From: Alphaproteobacteria bacterium
GTDB taxonomy: Bacteria; Pseudomonadota; Alphaproteobacteria; Rs-D84
DNA length: 41,429 nucleotides
Assembly: GCA_017642625.1 (NCBI GenBank)
Contig: JAGCOQ010000005.1
Coordinates: forward strand, 1-41,429
Direction: 5' to 3'
Shown here: one piece after another, positions 1 through 9,385 of the stretch
Layout of the letters: each line of letters opens with the position of its first letter
Numbering within the stretch: position 1 is the stretch's first letter
Notes under the pieces: generated by a model
The model's database searches: none
What the model was told of the DNA's origin: nothing
Seen by the model: the letters and a program-made list of their open reading frames with translations, nothing else
Program-made: the position numbers and the translations under genes

Positions 1-10
1 AAACATTGTC

Positions 11-736
11 ATGGCAAGTTGGCATAATATGCACACTGTACCGTTCTTTATCGGAAATACTTTGGCATGTTTGGTGCCGGGGTCGGTTCGTCGCGCGCGA
101 TTTCGTGGAAAGATAAATCTGATTTTGTTTCGTCCATGGATTGCGCGTTTTATTCGTCGTGAATATGGTGAACGGTTAAAAACTTTGCGTTTCGTGCGCC
201 AGCGGACATTGAATCGTGTTGTTGGTGTTGTGAATGATAAATACTATGTCAAAATCTTTCGCAATGTCACCAATCAACAGATTCGCGATTTTGTCTTTCT
301 AATGGATTATATTCGCCCATATATCCATGTTGATATTCCAAAGGTTGTTGTGGATAAAAGATTGCCTATGTATGTGTGCGCCAAAAATGCCGGTCGCGAA
401 ATCAGTTCGTTTAAAAAATCGGTCGTATTAAAGAACGAAAAACACATTTTTGACCAGATTTCCAACATTATTAAACAGTTGCAATCGGTTGATGTTGAAA
501 AGATTCCAAACAATGAACGATATCTGACTAATATGCAAGATCGCCGTTATCCTGAATTGCCATGTAAAAAGTGTCGTCGGGTATTGGGGCATTTTGATAT
601 GAACCTTACTAATTTCTTATTTGATGATAAATTGAATATCATTTCCGCTATTGATTGGGACGCGTTGTCTATTGCCAATAATCCAGAAACGGACTGGCGA
701 ATATTCATGCGTTTTTGGAATCAATATCGGGGGTAA
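11..736 (+). CDS. APH/choline-kinase-fold phosphotransferase-like protein
   Basis: This is probably a small-molecule or sugar kinase of the aminoglycoside-phosphotransferase (protein-kinase-like) fold; its substrate is unknown. Near the C-terminus the sequence GHFDMNLTNFLFDD carries the HxDxxxxN catalytic loop (H194, D196, N201). AIDWDAL follows and supplies the metal-binding Asp of the DFG-equivalent (D215, D217). Lys81 in YYVKIFR could be the ATP-binding lysine. The first 50 residues are basic and not typical of the family. The frame stays open to the window edge, so the true start may lie upstream, and Met7 (position 29) is an internal alternative. The gene ends about 80 bp before dnaE. 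Fold assignment is fairly secure; specificity is not assigned. Confidence 0.7.
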   Translation: MASWHNMHTVPFFIGNTLACLVPGSVRRARFRGKINLILFRPWIARFIRREYGERLKTLRFVRQRTLNRVVGVVNDKYYVKIFRNVTNQQIRDFVFLMDYIRPYIHVDIPKVVVDKRLPMYVCAKNAGREISSFKKSVVLKNEKHIFDQISNIIKQLQSVDVEKIPNNERYLTNMQDRRYPELPCKKCRRVLGHFDMNLTNFLFDDKLNIISAIDWDALSIANNPETDWRIFMRFWNQYRG

Positions 737-814
737 AAATTTTTCCCCTGTCAACATAATTTTTAGGAATAATGTGGTTGCCCCACCCCATTATTTTTTG
801 ATATGGTATCGCAC

Positions 815-3800
815 ATGGCAGGACAGTTTGTTCATCTTCATACGCACACACGGCTTTCTATCGGCGCATCAACGCTGGCGATACAAGCCGGTAAAAAGGC
901 ACCACCGGAATTGGTGGCGAAAACCATACCTGCGATGTGTATTGCCGACGGTATGACTGCGTGCGCGTTGACCGATACTAATTTGATGTCCGGCTGTGCA
1001 GAGTTTTCAGATGCAATGCCGTCAAAACACCTGCAACCGATTATTGGTGTGGAACTTTCATTGAATCATCACACCGCAGACCCAAAGATTTTGCGTGAAT
1101 CCAGTTTAAGCAAGATTGTGTTGTTGGCGCAAAATCATGATGGTTATCTGAACCTGTGCGAATTGTCGCGCATAATGTATATGCGTGAAGAAAATCACCA
1201 TTTGGGACCATATATCACACTGGACGAATTGCAATCGCACGCAAGTGGTATAATTTGTTTGTCGGGCGCACACGACGGTCCATTGGGTATGGCTATTTTG
1301 AACAAGCAAGATGCGTTGGCGCGAACCTATGCCCGCCGTTTCCTTGACATATTCGGCGACCGGTTTTATATCGAAATTCAACGTCATGGTCTTGAAAACG
1401 AAATCAAAACAGAACCCGCGTTTTTAAGCATTGCGCACGAGTTAAACATACCAATTGTTGCGACAAATGATGTTTGTTTTGCGACCAAGGCGGATTACGA
1501 AGCGACGGACGCCCTGTCATGTATTCTTGGTCAGACCAAGGTTATTGATCCAAATCGTCCGCGCAAATCTTCGGAACAATATTTCAAGACCACTGCAGAA
1601 ATGATGGAATTGTTTTCCGACCTGCCCGAAGCAATTGAAAATACGGTTGTAATTGCAAACCGCTGTGGCTTTATGGTCAATGTTCATGAAAAGCCATTGT
1701 TGCCCCGCTTTGGAAAGGACTTTGAAGCCGAGTGCCAAATGCTGCGCGACAATACTATGGAGGGTTTGAAACGTCGCCTGAAAGAACACAAAATCAAAGA
1801 CACAAAACCATATTATGACCAAGCCGAATTTGAATTGGGTGTTGTTATTGGTATGGGATTTCCGGGCTATTTCCTTATAGTTGCGGAATATATCAACTGG
1901 TGCCGGAACAATGATATTTTAACGGGGCCCGGGCGTGGTTCGGGTGCAGGCTCCATTATTGCGTGGGCATTGGGTATTACGCATGTTAATCCGTTAAAGT
2001 ATGGGTTGCTGTTTGAACGTTTCTTGAACCCAGATCGTATTTCCATGCCCGATTTCGACGTTGACTTTGAACCCGAAGGTATCGAAACCGTCCTTAAACA
2101 CGTGTGCGACAAATATGGTGCGGAATCAGTGTGTCGTATCATCACCTTTGGCGGTCTAAAGGCCAAGGGTGCAATTCGTGATGTTGGTCGTGTGTATGGT
2201 ATGCCGTATTCCAAGACCGACAGATTTACCAAGTTAATACCGGATGACGCAAAGACTTTAAAGGGGGCGGTTGATTCTTCGTCTGAAATCCAAAGTATTT
2301 TGGATGGCGACGCAGATATGAAAAAGGTTGTTGAAATCGCCGAAGAATTAGAGGGGTCGTTCAGAAACCTGGGGCAACACGCGTGTGGTGTTGTTATTGG
2401 CGACAGACCCACAACGCAAATTGCGCCGGTGTATCGTGACCCGTCTAATCCATTGCCGTCCAGCCAATATGACGGACATTATTTGGAAGCGACTGGTTTA
2501 ATCAAGTTCGACTTTTTGGGATTGGAAACACTGGTCGTGTTAAAGAACGCGGTAAAGTTGATTCAGCAAACACGTGGCATAAATGTTAATCTGGACACGA
2601 TACCGACCGATGACAAAAGGACGATTGAACTTTGGCAAAATGGTTTCACCGAAGGTATATTCCAATTTGATGCCCCGTTCGTGAAACAGACCCTGCGTAA
2701 AATGCGCCCAACCAATTTCTTGGAAATATCAGCGTTGAATGCCTTGAACCGTCCGGGACCAATTCAATATATTCCACAATTTATCGCGCGTATGCATGGC
2801 GAAGAAGAAATTGAATATGTGCATCCGTTGGCGGAACCAATCTTAAAAGAAACTTATGGCATTATCGTGTATCAAGAACAGGTTATGTTGCTGACGCGTG
2901 CGTTGGCGGACTTTACCCGCGGTCAATCTGATACTGTGCGCAAGGCCATGGGTAAAAAGAAATTGGAATTGCTGGCGGAACTGGAAGTGAAGTTCCTTGA
3001 AGGTTGCGAAAAGAAAGGAACATTGGACAACAAGCAAGCAAAAGAATTATGGGAAAAGTTTAAAAAGTTTGCTGAATACGCGTTTAACAAATCGCACGCT
3101 ATCGCCTATTCCATCGTCGCGAACCAGTGTGCATATTTGAAAGCAAACTATGCGCCCGAATTTTTGGCGGCGGCAATGTCCAGCGAATTGAACGCAACTG
3201 AAAAACTGGTCTTGCTGATAGATGACGCGAAAAGCAATTTCGGCATCCAGATTGTTCCACCAGATATTAACAACAGTGAATCACTGTTCACTGTGCGTGA
3301 TGGGAAAATCGTCTATGGTTTGGCGGCAATAAAGGGGGTCGGGGTCGCTGCGACTGATGTTATTGTGCGTGAACGCGTGGAACATGGTCGATTCAAGAAC
3401 TTAACCGACTTTGCAAAACGTTGCGCGCCATTTATGAATAAAAGAATACTAGAGGCATTCGCGCGTGTCGGCGCACTGGATTCATTGGAACCAAACCGCG
3501 CATTGATATTTATGAACGCTGATGCGATTTTGTCGTATGCGTCAAAGTCCAAAGACGGCGCGAATTCTTTGTCGCTGTTTGCGAATACTATCGAAGATGA
3601 TGTGTCCGAAGACAGATTGCACAAGAATCTGACCAAGACAACGCCATGGACTTTTTCACAGCGTTTGGAAAACGAATTGATGGCATTGGGATTTTATATT
3701 TCGGCGCACCCGTTGGATCAATACAAGCATTTAATTAAAAGTGCTGGATTGGCAACAAGTGATACGCTGGACGCGCTGGGTGACAGAAAACAGGTTCACA

Positions 3801-4261
3801 TTGCCGCAAACGTTGGTTCGTTTTCTCGTCGCAGAACCAAGACCGGCAAAGACATGATAACCATAAATGCGTCCGACAGTATGGGCAATATTGATGCGGT
3901 CGCGTTTGGTGATTCATCCATAGAATTAGCAAAAACACTTGAAAACGAAAGTGTCGTTTTGATTTCCGGTCGCACTTCTAAGCGCGACGATCGCACTTCT
4001 ATCTTTGTTGATTCTATTATTCCGCTGACCCAATGGGTTGCGAAGATTGCGAAGAAAGTGACCCTGCATATCACAAACAGCAAGGTTTTGCCAAATGTTA
4101 AAAAGTCGCTGGCAAGTTTGCCAAAGGGACCGACCAAGGTCGAATTGCATTTGCATTCGGGCGACGGTGTGACCAAAATAAGACTTGGTGGCGGTGTTGA
4201 ACTGGGGGCGACAACGGCAACCGATATGGCGGCACTGGGCATAAAAATGGAAATAGAATAA
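815..4261 (+). CDS. dnaE: DNA polymerase III alpha subunit
   Basis: This is the replicative polymerase catalytic subunit of the DNA polymerase III holoenzyme. An N-terminal PHP domain starts with FVHLHTHTRLSIG. The palm carries the GPGRGSGAGS motif and PDFDVDF (about residues 412-418), whose Asp residues hold the catalytic metals. Finger and thumb regions follow, then an OB-fold segment around VGSFSRRRTKTGKDMITI. At 1148 aa it is of normal length for DnaE1. The ATG at 815 is preferred over the in-frame ATG at 803. It places the PHP motif at the usual distance from Met1 and lies 7 nt after a possible -10 (TATGGT, 802-807); no Shine-Dalgarno is visible for either start. The stop codon shares one base with the rsmH start. 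Confidence 0.97.
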   Translation: MAGQFVHLHTHTRLSIGASTLAIQAGKKAPPELVAKTIPAMCIADGMTACALTDTNLMSGCAEFSDAMPSKHLQPIIGVELSLNHHTADPKILRESSLSKIVLLAQNHDGYLNLCELSRIMYMREENHHLGPYITLDELQSHASGIICLSGAHDGPLGMAILNKQDALARTYARRFLDIFGDRFYIEIQRHGLENEIKTEPAFLSIAHELNIPIVATNDVCFATKADYEATDALSCILGQTKVIDPNRPRKSSEQYFKTTAEMMELFSDLPEAIENTVVIANRCGFMVNVHEKPLLPRFGKDFEAECQMLRDNTMEGLKRRLKEHKIKDTKPYYDQAEFELGVVIGMGFPGYFLIVAEYINWCRNNDILTGPGRGSGAGSIIAWALGITHVNPLKYGLLFERFLNPDRISMPDFDVDFEPEGIETVLKHVCDKYGAESVCRIITFGGLKAKGAIRDVGRVYGMPYSKTDRFTKLIPDDAKTLKGAVDSSSEIQSILDGDADMKKVVEIAEELEGSFRNLGQHACGVVIGDRPTTQIAPVYRDPSNPLPSSQYDGHYLEATGLIKFDFLGLETLVVLKNAVKLIQQTRGINVNLDTIPTDDKRTIELWQNGFTEGIFQFDAPFVKQTLRKMRPTNFLEISALNALNRPGPIQYIPQFIARMHGEEEIEYVHPLAEPILKETYGIIVYQEQVMLLTRALADFTRGQSDTVRKAMGKKKLELLAELEVKFLEGCEKKGTLDNKQAKELWEKFKKFAEYAFNKSHAIAYSIVANQCAYLKANYAPEFLAAAMSSELNATEKLVLLIDDAKSNFGIQIVPPDINNSESLFTVRDGKIVYGLAAIKGVGVAATDVIVRERVEHGRFKNLTDFAKRCAPFMNKRILEAFARVGALDSLEPNRALIFMNADAILSYASKSKDGANSLSLFANTIEDDVSEDRLHKNLTKTTPWTFSQRLENELMALGFYISAHPLDQYKHLIKSAGLATSDTLDALGDRKQVHIAANVGSFSRRRTKTGKDMITINASDSMGNIDAVAFGDSSIELAKTLENESVVLISGRTSKRDDRTSIFVDSIIPLTQWVAKIAKKVTLHITNSKVLPNVKKSLASLPKGPTKVELHLHSGDGVTKIRLGGGVELGATTATDMAALGIKMEIE

Positions 4262-5106
4262 TGAAACACATACCTGTTCTGTTGAATGCGGTTTTAAAAG
4301 CGTTGGGCGACATTCGTGGTCATCACGTTGTTGATTGCACATTTGGCGCGGGTGGTTATTCGCGTGCTTTCTTGGATGCTGGTGCAGATGTTGTTGCCTT
4401 TGACCGCGATCCAAATGTTATTACGGACGCAAAAAAAATGATTTCAGAATACGGCAACAGGTTCCGGTTTATACCTGAAACATTTTCGCATTTATCAGAT
4501 TTAGATGAATCATTTGACGCAATTATTTTTGATCTTGGTATTTCGTCTATGCAGATTGATATTGCGGAGCGTGGGTTTTCTTTTCGGGCTGATGCGCCAC
4601 TGGATATGCGTATGTCGGAATCTGGAAAAAGTGCCGCGGATTTAATTGCTGAAAAGTCCGCCGATGAATTGGCACACATACTGCGCGAATATGGTGATGT
4701 TAAAAAAGCGACCGTTTTGGCGCGTGCGTTAAAGGAAAAGTTGCCCAAAACAACATTTGAATTGCGCGATTTGATTTTTAATCCGCATGATATTGCGCCG
4801 GTATTCCAAGCATTACGAATAGCGGTCAATGACGAAATGGGTGAATTGGAACGCGCTTTGGCGGTGGTACCGGAAAAACTGAATGTTGGTGGCAAATGTA
4901 TTTGTGTGACATTTCATTCACTAGAAGACAGAATTGTTAAAAACACATTTCGCGATTGGGCAACACCCCTTGGGGATCCGCGATTGCCGACAAATCGCCC
5001 CGCCCCATTTGAATTAATTCGCGCTGTCCAGCCCAGTGCCGAAGAAACAGAATCTAATCCACGCGCCCGCAGTGCACATATGCGTGGTGTCGTAAAATCA
5101 TATTGA
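4261..5106 (+). CDS. rsmH: 16S rRNA (cytosine(1402)-N4)-methyltransferase
   Basis: RsmH (MraW) uses SAM to methylate N4 of C1402 in the decoding centre of 16S rRNA. The SAM-binding motif VDCTFGAGGYS lies at residues 24-34. The family signature DLGISSMQID followed by ERGFSFRADAPLDMRM lies at about 91-118, and TFHSLEDRIVK is in the C-terminal half. Length (281 aa) is slightly short for the family. The start ATG overlaps the dnaE stop (TAATG), implying translational coupling. In most bacteria rsmH sits in the dcw division/cell-wall cluster beside ftsL and ftsI; here it follows dnaE and is succeeded by an unrelated membrane-protein gene with its own promoter. Confidence 0.96.
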   Translation: MKHIPVLLNAVLKALGDIRGHHVVDCTFGAGGYSRAFLDAGADVVAFDRDPNVITDAKKMISEYGNRFRFIPETFSHLSDLDESFDAIIFDLGISSMQIDIAERGFSFRADAPLDMRMSESGKSAADLIAEKSADELAHILREYGDVKKATVLARALKEKLPKTTFELRDLIFNPHDIAPVFQALRIAVNDEMGELERALAVVPEKLNVGGKCICVTFHSLEDRIVKNTFRDWATPLGDPRLPTNRPAPFELIRAVQPSAEETESNPRARSAHMRGVVKSY

Positions 5107-5132
5107 CCCAGTATCATTTAATTGTGTAGTAT
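5103..5132 (+). promoter_or_regulatory. sigma70-type promoter for the CPVC membrane protein
   Basis: TTGACC (5103-5108) and TAGTAT (5127-5132) are separated by 18 bp. They lie just after the rsmH coding region and upstream of the gene starting at 5157. Placement and matches are good, but this was identified by eye only. Confidence 0.5.
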
Positions 5133-5156
5133 GCAATGTTAAGGAAAGGAATAGTT

Positions 5157-5672
5157 ATGAAAAAATCGTTGTCTTGGTTGTTTGGATTTATCGCTACGGT
5201 CGCGTTGGCGGGAACCGCGCATGCGTTTTGTCCGGTTTGCACCGTTGGTGTTGCCGCGGGATTGGAAGGGGCGCGCGTTTTGGGCGTTTCTGATGTTATA
5301 ACCGGCTTGTGGGCGGGTGGTTTAATGCTGTCGTTGGCGGCATGGACAGAAAACTATATGCGTGCACATGGAATCACAAATTGGTTGCTGATTTTACTTA
5401 ATTATGTTGTGTATTATGGAATCTTGGCGTTGATATATGTTTTGCCGGCGGGACACCCGACACGCGTGTTCAATGTGACAACACTGTGGGGCGTTGACGA
5501 GTTCTTGCTGGGCGTTGTTGTCGGCTCGTTGGTATTTTGGTTGGCTGGCAAATGGTATGAAAGAATCAAGGCAAACAACGGCGGACATGCTTGGTTCCCT
5601 TTTCAAAAAGTCGTTTGGCCATTGGGCGCATTGTTAATCGTCACATTGGTGTTTGTTCTTATTTTAGACTAG
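5157..5672 (+). CDS. Multi-pass membrane protein with N-terminal CPVC motif
   Basis: The gene encodes a 171-aa inner-membrane protein of unknown function. A basic, hydrophobic N-terminus ending in AGTAHA looks like a signal peptide or first membrane segment. It is followed at once by FCPVCTVGV, a CxxC pair suggestive of redox chemistry or metal binding, and then about four hydrophobic segments. The start at 5157 is chosen because AAGGAAAGGA (5141-5150) is a strong Shine-Dalgarno; an in-frame upstream ATG at 5136 would place that site inside the gene. From memory, similar CPVC membrane proteins occur in candidate-phylum bacteria and archaea near thiol-redox genes. That resemblance is inference. 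Confidence 0.75.
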   Translation: MKKSLSWLFGFIATVALAGTAHAFCPVCTVGVAAGLEGARVLGVSDVITGLWAGGLMLSLAAWTENYMRAHGITNWLLILLNYVVYYGILALIYVLPAGHPTRVFNVTTLWGVDEFLLGVVVGSLVFWLAGKWYERIKANNGGHAWFPFQKVVWPLGALLIVTLVFVLILD

Positions 5673-5685
5673 TTGCAAAATGGGC

Positions 5686-5715
5686 TTGATTCATACCCCC
5701 GAAAAATGATAAAAT
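5686..5715 (+). promoter_or_regulatory. sigma70-type promoter for the secreted Cys-rich pair
   Basis: TTGATT (5686-5691) is followed after 18 bp by TAAAAT (5710-5715). The first gene of the Cys-rich pair begins about 22 bp downstream, and the GAGAG at 5726-5730 could be its ribosome-binding site. Confidence 0.5.
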
Positions 5716-5737
5716 ACATACTACAGAGAGATGTATT

Positions 5738-8014
5738 TTGGTGTTTAGTCGTATAAGATTTTTGCGTTCTTTGATTGCAATCGCCACGGTATGTGGCGCG
5801 CTTGACGTGCTGGCGGTCCAGGCGCCAAACCCACGTGGTTCATCAACAACACAAAACGCACGTTCCAACGATTCGGTTTCGCGAACGGCTGTGACTCGGC
5901 CAGAGGTTCGGGCATCAAACGTTCGTGAATCTACACATGGTTTAATGGTATCAAATGCGGCGCGTGGTGCGTCAAATGTTGCCCGTAATGCAAAGGTAAA
6001 TGGTCCTGCGCGGTCGGCAACTGCGCGTGGCGCGGCGTCGGCTCGGACGGCAACGACACCAACTGTTTCGCGTGCGTCAACGGTGCGTGCGACGGCTATA
6101 TTTAATGATGTGTCCAAGATTGGCACTGGGTATGCCGCTTGTCGTGATTCCTATGCCACATGTATGGATCAATTCTGTGCCAACGCAAATGACACATATC
6201 GCCGTTGTTATTGCAGTTCTCGTTTTGCCGAATTCCGTAATACCGAAAACGCACTGGACCAGGCGAAAACATTGTTGATGAAATTCGAAGATAACAATCT
6301 GAACGCGGTTGATAAAACCGCGGCCGAAGTTAATGCCATGTATTCCGCAACGGTCGGCGAAGCGGCAATTAAAAAAGATACCAGTGGCGCAGCCAAGATT
6401 TTGGATGAAATCGGCGATTTGTTGTCTGGGAAAAAGAAAACATATTCGTCGGGCGGTTCGTCAACTTCCCTTGGCGTGTTATCCATCAATTTAACTGATG
6501 ATGTTGATGATATTTGGTCTGATGGTGGCAGCAGTTGGTTCGGCAGCACCCAAAACCTTTCTGAATTAGAAGGTGTCGCATTATACAACGCCGCAAATAA
6601 TCAATGTGTAAAACTGGTTGCGGGTTCGTGTGAAAGTGGCGCGGTGGCGAATATGGCGCGTTCTTCATACAGTATTATGATTACCCAAGATTGTAATGCG
6701 TATCAGAAAAGTATTGATAAAAAGGTCGAAAGTGTAAAACAAACTGTGCGCACCGCAGAAAAGTATTTACGCGAAGCGCGCTTAGAAGAATATCGTGCCC
6801 ACAACAGTCGTGATGTTAACGAATGCATAACCAAGGTTCGTTCAGCATTGACCGCCGATACTGCGTGCGGTGCAAATTATAAGCGTTGCTTGGATTACAC
6901 CGGTGTGTATATTAATCAGACCACTGGCGACCCAATTTATACACCGCGTTTGTTCAAATTGACCGAAGTGATTAATTTAGATGGTGTTAATGGCGACGTG
7001 TTGGCGCAAAATCCGGACTTTGATAAGTTCTTGGAATCCAAAAAGATTTTTGCAGCAACGGCGTTGGATACTTGTCGTGATATTTCCAAAATTGTATGGG
7101 AAGAATTCAAACGCACTGCCCTTATTGAAATTGCCCAAGCGCAAGATGAGAAGATAGAAGAAGTTAAAATGTCCTGTGTCAGCACTATGTCAGAATGCTA
7201 TGACACACAATCGTCTGCACTGAAAGAATTTGATAATTCAACCGCGCAAATGGTTGGTGCTTTGTCCGCATATGCCGCAAAGCAAATGTGTATAGATAAG
7301 GTTTCCGCCTGTGCTGCGCTGTATGGCAACGGTGAATCTTGCACATTTGATTCCAAAACGGGCAAGTTGACAAATACATCGGCATGTGGTTTGACCGCAC
7401 TGTTAAACTTTGTTGACACTGTTGACAACATTCGTATTGCCGAGGGTTGTGATGTTGCACTACAAAACTATGCCCAAGAATTGTGCACAGACAACACCAC
7501 CGGCAAGGGGTATCCATGGAATTGCCGTTTGAAATCGCTTTCGGACATAAGACAAAATATCAAGGATATGTCAAAAACATATTGTTCATCGGATATGATA
7601 AAGTATGACTTTAGAAGTATTGATTCCATGATTGATAATATCATAACCGAAATCGCGTTGGATTTGTCGGGTGCATTGTCTGAACAGTGCGAAGAATTAA
7701 ACGGTATTTGGATTGATCCTGATGACGTATCAGCGGCGTCGGGTGGCAACTATAAAAATCTTAGCGCGTTTTATGGTGCGGTATATAACAATAGTCAGAA
7801 ATATATTAATGATAGCGTGTCATGGGGTCGTTGCATTGAAAACAGTGTGCGTGTCATGTGTGAAGCGTATAACGAAGGTGTAAGTTCCGATAACGCCGTT
7901 GCGACTTACAGTCCGACCAGCGATACATGTTCGTTCACTGCGGATTGGTATAAGAAGAAATGCACCGAAGAACTGAACGGCTCATGGGAAGGCACGACTT
8001 GCTATGTGAACTAA
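5738..8014 (+). CDS. Large exported Cys-rich protein, unknown function
   Basis: The gene encodes a 758-aa protein not assigned to a named family. A basic, hydrophobic N-terminus ending near DVLAVQA looks like a signal peptide. It is followed by about 90 residues of low-complexity Arg/Ala/Ser/Thr-rich sequence. A long, mostly helical-looking region then carries regularly spaced Cys pairs, for example CRDSYATCMDQFC, CYCSSRF, CGANYKRC, CVSTMSEC and CIDKVSAC. These suggest disulfide-linked helical hairpins outside the cytoplasm. The start is non-ATG: TTG at 5738 or GTG at 5741, behind GAGAG (5726-5730). The only nearby ATG (5731) is out of frame. The next gene begins 14 bp after the stop and also encodes an exported Cys-rich protein, so the two probably form an operon. 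Confidence 0.7.
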   Translation: MVFSRIRFLRSLIAIATVCGALDVLAVQAPNPRGSSTTQNARSNDSVSRTAVTRPEVRASNVRESTHGLMVSNAARGASNVARNAKVNGPARSATARGAASARTATTPTVSRASTVRATAIFNDVSKIGTGYAACRDSYATCMDQFCANANDTYRRCYCSSRFAEFRNTENALDQAKTLLMKFEDNNLNAVDKTAAEVNAMYSATVGEAAIKKDTSGAAKILDEIGDLLSGKKKTYSSGGSSTSLGVLSINLTDDVDDIWSDGGSSWFGSTQNLSELEGVALYNAANNQCVKLVAGSCESGAVANMARSSYSIMITQDCNAYQKSIDKKVESVKQTVRTAEKYLREARLEEYRAHNSRDVNECITKVRSALTADTACGANYKRCLDYTGVYINQTTGDPIYTPRLFKLTEVINLDGVNGDVLAQNPDFDKFLESKKIFAATALDTCRDISKIVWEEFKRTALIEIAQAQDEKIEEVKMSCVSTMSECYDTQSSALKEFDNSTAQMVGALSAYAAKQMCIDKVSACAALYGNGESCTFDSKTGKLTNTSACGLTALLNFVDTVDNIRIAEGCDVALQNYAQELCTDNTTGKGYPWNCRLKSLSDIRQNIKDMSKTYCSSDMIKYDFRSIDSMIDNIITEIALDLSGALSEQCEELNGIWIDPDDVSAASGGNYKNLSAFYGAVYNNSQKYINDSVSWGRCIENSVRVMCEAYNEGVSSDNAVATYSPTSDTCSFTADWYKKKCTEELNGSWEGTTCYVN

Positions 8015-8028
8015 GAACTGGATTAAAA

Positions 8029-8919
8029 ATGAAGAAATGTTTGTTTGTTCTTTTTTCAATGATGATTACAATGAACGCGAATGCGGTGGTGGCAGAACTT
8101 GGCGTGGCGGCACTTGTTATAAACGGTTGGCACATTCATCCATCTGAAGGTTGTGCATTACAAACACGTTTTTTGGGAAAGGATTTCTATCATTTCTGTG
8201 GGGCACAACAACCAGTTTGTCATGGTGACTGGGCGGAAAAAAAAGAGTTAAACTCTACTGTAAAATGGTATAACTATGGGGAAACCGCTGAATTCAATGG
8301 TGAACAGTATACGTGTTGTGGTGAAGGCGCAAAAGTGATTTCTGCCCCAACAGAAAGAAAAGGCACCGCTACTGGAACACCTGGATATTGGATAAAGGGT
8401 GATCATTCTGAAGTACCAGTGATAAAAACAAAAAATGTTGCGGGTGGAACATGCTCGTATACAGAAGAAAAAGATGTTTGTGGTAAAACAATTACCACTG
8501 AGGGAACGTGTGAAACGCAGACGAAAAAGAATATGACCTGCCCTGAGGGGCAATATTTCCGCGAAGCCAGCGGTTCTTGTGCCAAATTGTGTGCCGCGGG
8601 CTATGCGTATGAATCCAAGACTTCTAATGTTTGTGTTGAATGCGAAGAAACATTAACCCAAGGACGCGTTAGTGATGATGGGTCAACGCCGGTTAATGAA
8701 GCGGTGGATTCTGTGCATGCAATATGTCTTAAATGTAATCCTGCAACCAGCATACTTGATCAAGCCACAAGAAAATGTGTCCCCAGACCACAGTTGACTG
8801 CGTTGACCATGAACGATTTGCTGTACGGCAAGGATGGATATACCAAGAACAAAAATGTATCTGAACAATGCTGGACAAAGTATGGTAACGAATACAAAAA
8901 GTGTGTGTTAAAGAAATAA
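8029..8919 (+). CDS. Exported Cys-rich protein, second gene of the pair
   Basis: The gene encodes a 296-aa protein of unknown function. The signal peptide is clear: MKKCLFVLFSMMITMNANA, with cleavage expected after ANA. The mature part has many Cys residues. Its second half resembles EGF/GCC2-type Cys-rich modules (CPEGQYF, CAKLCAAGY, CVECEE, CLKCNP), and a short conserved-looking tail contains CWTKYGNEYKKC. The start at 8029 is chosen because it begins the signal peptide; in-frame codons upstream overlap the preceding gene. A strong terminator follows directly. Spacing and shared Cys-rich, exported character suggest it works with the upstream protein at the cell surface or in the periplasm. 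That link is inference. Confidence 0.7.
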   Translation: MKKCLFVLFSMMITMNANAVVAELGVAALVINGWHIHPSEGCALQTRFLGKDFYHFCGAQQPVCHGDWAEKKELNSTVKWYNYGETAEFNGEQYTCCGEGAKVISAPTERKGTATGTPGYWIKGDHSEVPVIKTKNVAGGTCSYTEEKDVCGKTITTEGTCETQTKKNMTCPEGQYFREASGSCAKLCAAGYAYESKTSNVCVECEETLTQGRVSDDGSTPVNEAVDSVHAICLKCNPATSILDQATRKCVPRPQLTALTMNDLLYGKDGYTKNKNVSEQCWTKYGNEYKKCVLKK

Positions 8920-8948
8920 AAAACCGCCGATTTGGCGGTTTTCTTTTT
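8919..8948. terminator. Bidirectional intrinsic terminator
   Basis: The stem AACCGCC (8922-8928) / GGCGGTT (8934-8940) has a 5-nt loop, with a T-rich tract after it on the plus strand and an A-tract before it. It can therefore end both the Cys-rich operon and the convergent regulator gene. Similar stems follow rplY and dnaK. Confidence 0.85.
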
Positions 8949-8962
8949 AAATAACTTTTACC

Positions 8963-9385
8963 CTATTCTAAGCCATTTAAGGACTTTAACATTTTCAAAA
9001 TCATTTTGCGTTGTTCGTCATTCGCCAAACGCCAGTAAAGATTTATAAGTTGTAATGTTTCATTTTTAGATAATGGATCATCCGCCCCACCATCAGATAC
9101 GCGTGATCGACGACCACGGCGGTTTTCTTCGGTTAAGTTGCCCGGCAACCCCGCGAAGAAAAATGATACTGGTGTATCCAACGCGGTGCTTAATTCAAAC
9201 AAACGTGATGCAGGTATGCGATTGCCCGCGGTTTCATATTTTTGAACCTGTTGGAACGAAACACCACATTTGTCCGCCAAGTCTTTCTGGGACATACCCA
9301 TCATAACGCGGCGCAGTTGGACGCGTTGCCCAATATGTTCATCAATCGAAGATATACAGGATTTTCCGGCCATTTCTTTCCCCAT
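8963..9385 (-). CDS. XRE-family transcriptional regulator
   Basis: The gene encodes a DNA-binding regulator of 140 aa with one Cro/C1-type helix-turn-helix. The core reads GQRVQLRRVMMGMSQKDLA, then CGVSFQQVQKYETAGNRIPA and SRLFELSTALDTPVSFFF. This closely follows a regulator type common in alphaproteobacteria. The C-terminal part (EENRRGRR, then LSKNETLQLINLYWRL) is a linker plus helices, possibly for oligomerisation. The start at 9385 is chosen for AAGGAAA placed 8 nt upstream. The longer frame from 9427 adds 14 residues with no ribosome-binding site. The gene diverges from gpmI across about 95 bp, so it may regulate itself or gpmI; its target is unknown. Confidence 0.88.
   Translation of the reverse strand: MGKEMAGKSCISSIDEHIGQRVQLRRVMMGMSQKDLADKCGVSFQQVQKYETAGNRIPASRLFELSTALDTPVSFFFAGLPGNLTEENRRGRRSRVSDGGADDPLSKNETLQLINLYWRLANDEQRKMILKMLKSLNGLE

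Noticed and set aside
4356..4895. 179-codon minus-strand frame opposite rsmH
   Set aside because: It is fully antisense to a conserved gene with low-complexity Ser/Ala composition, as expected from codon bias.
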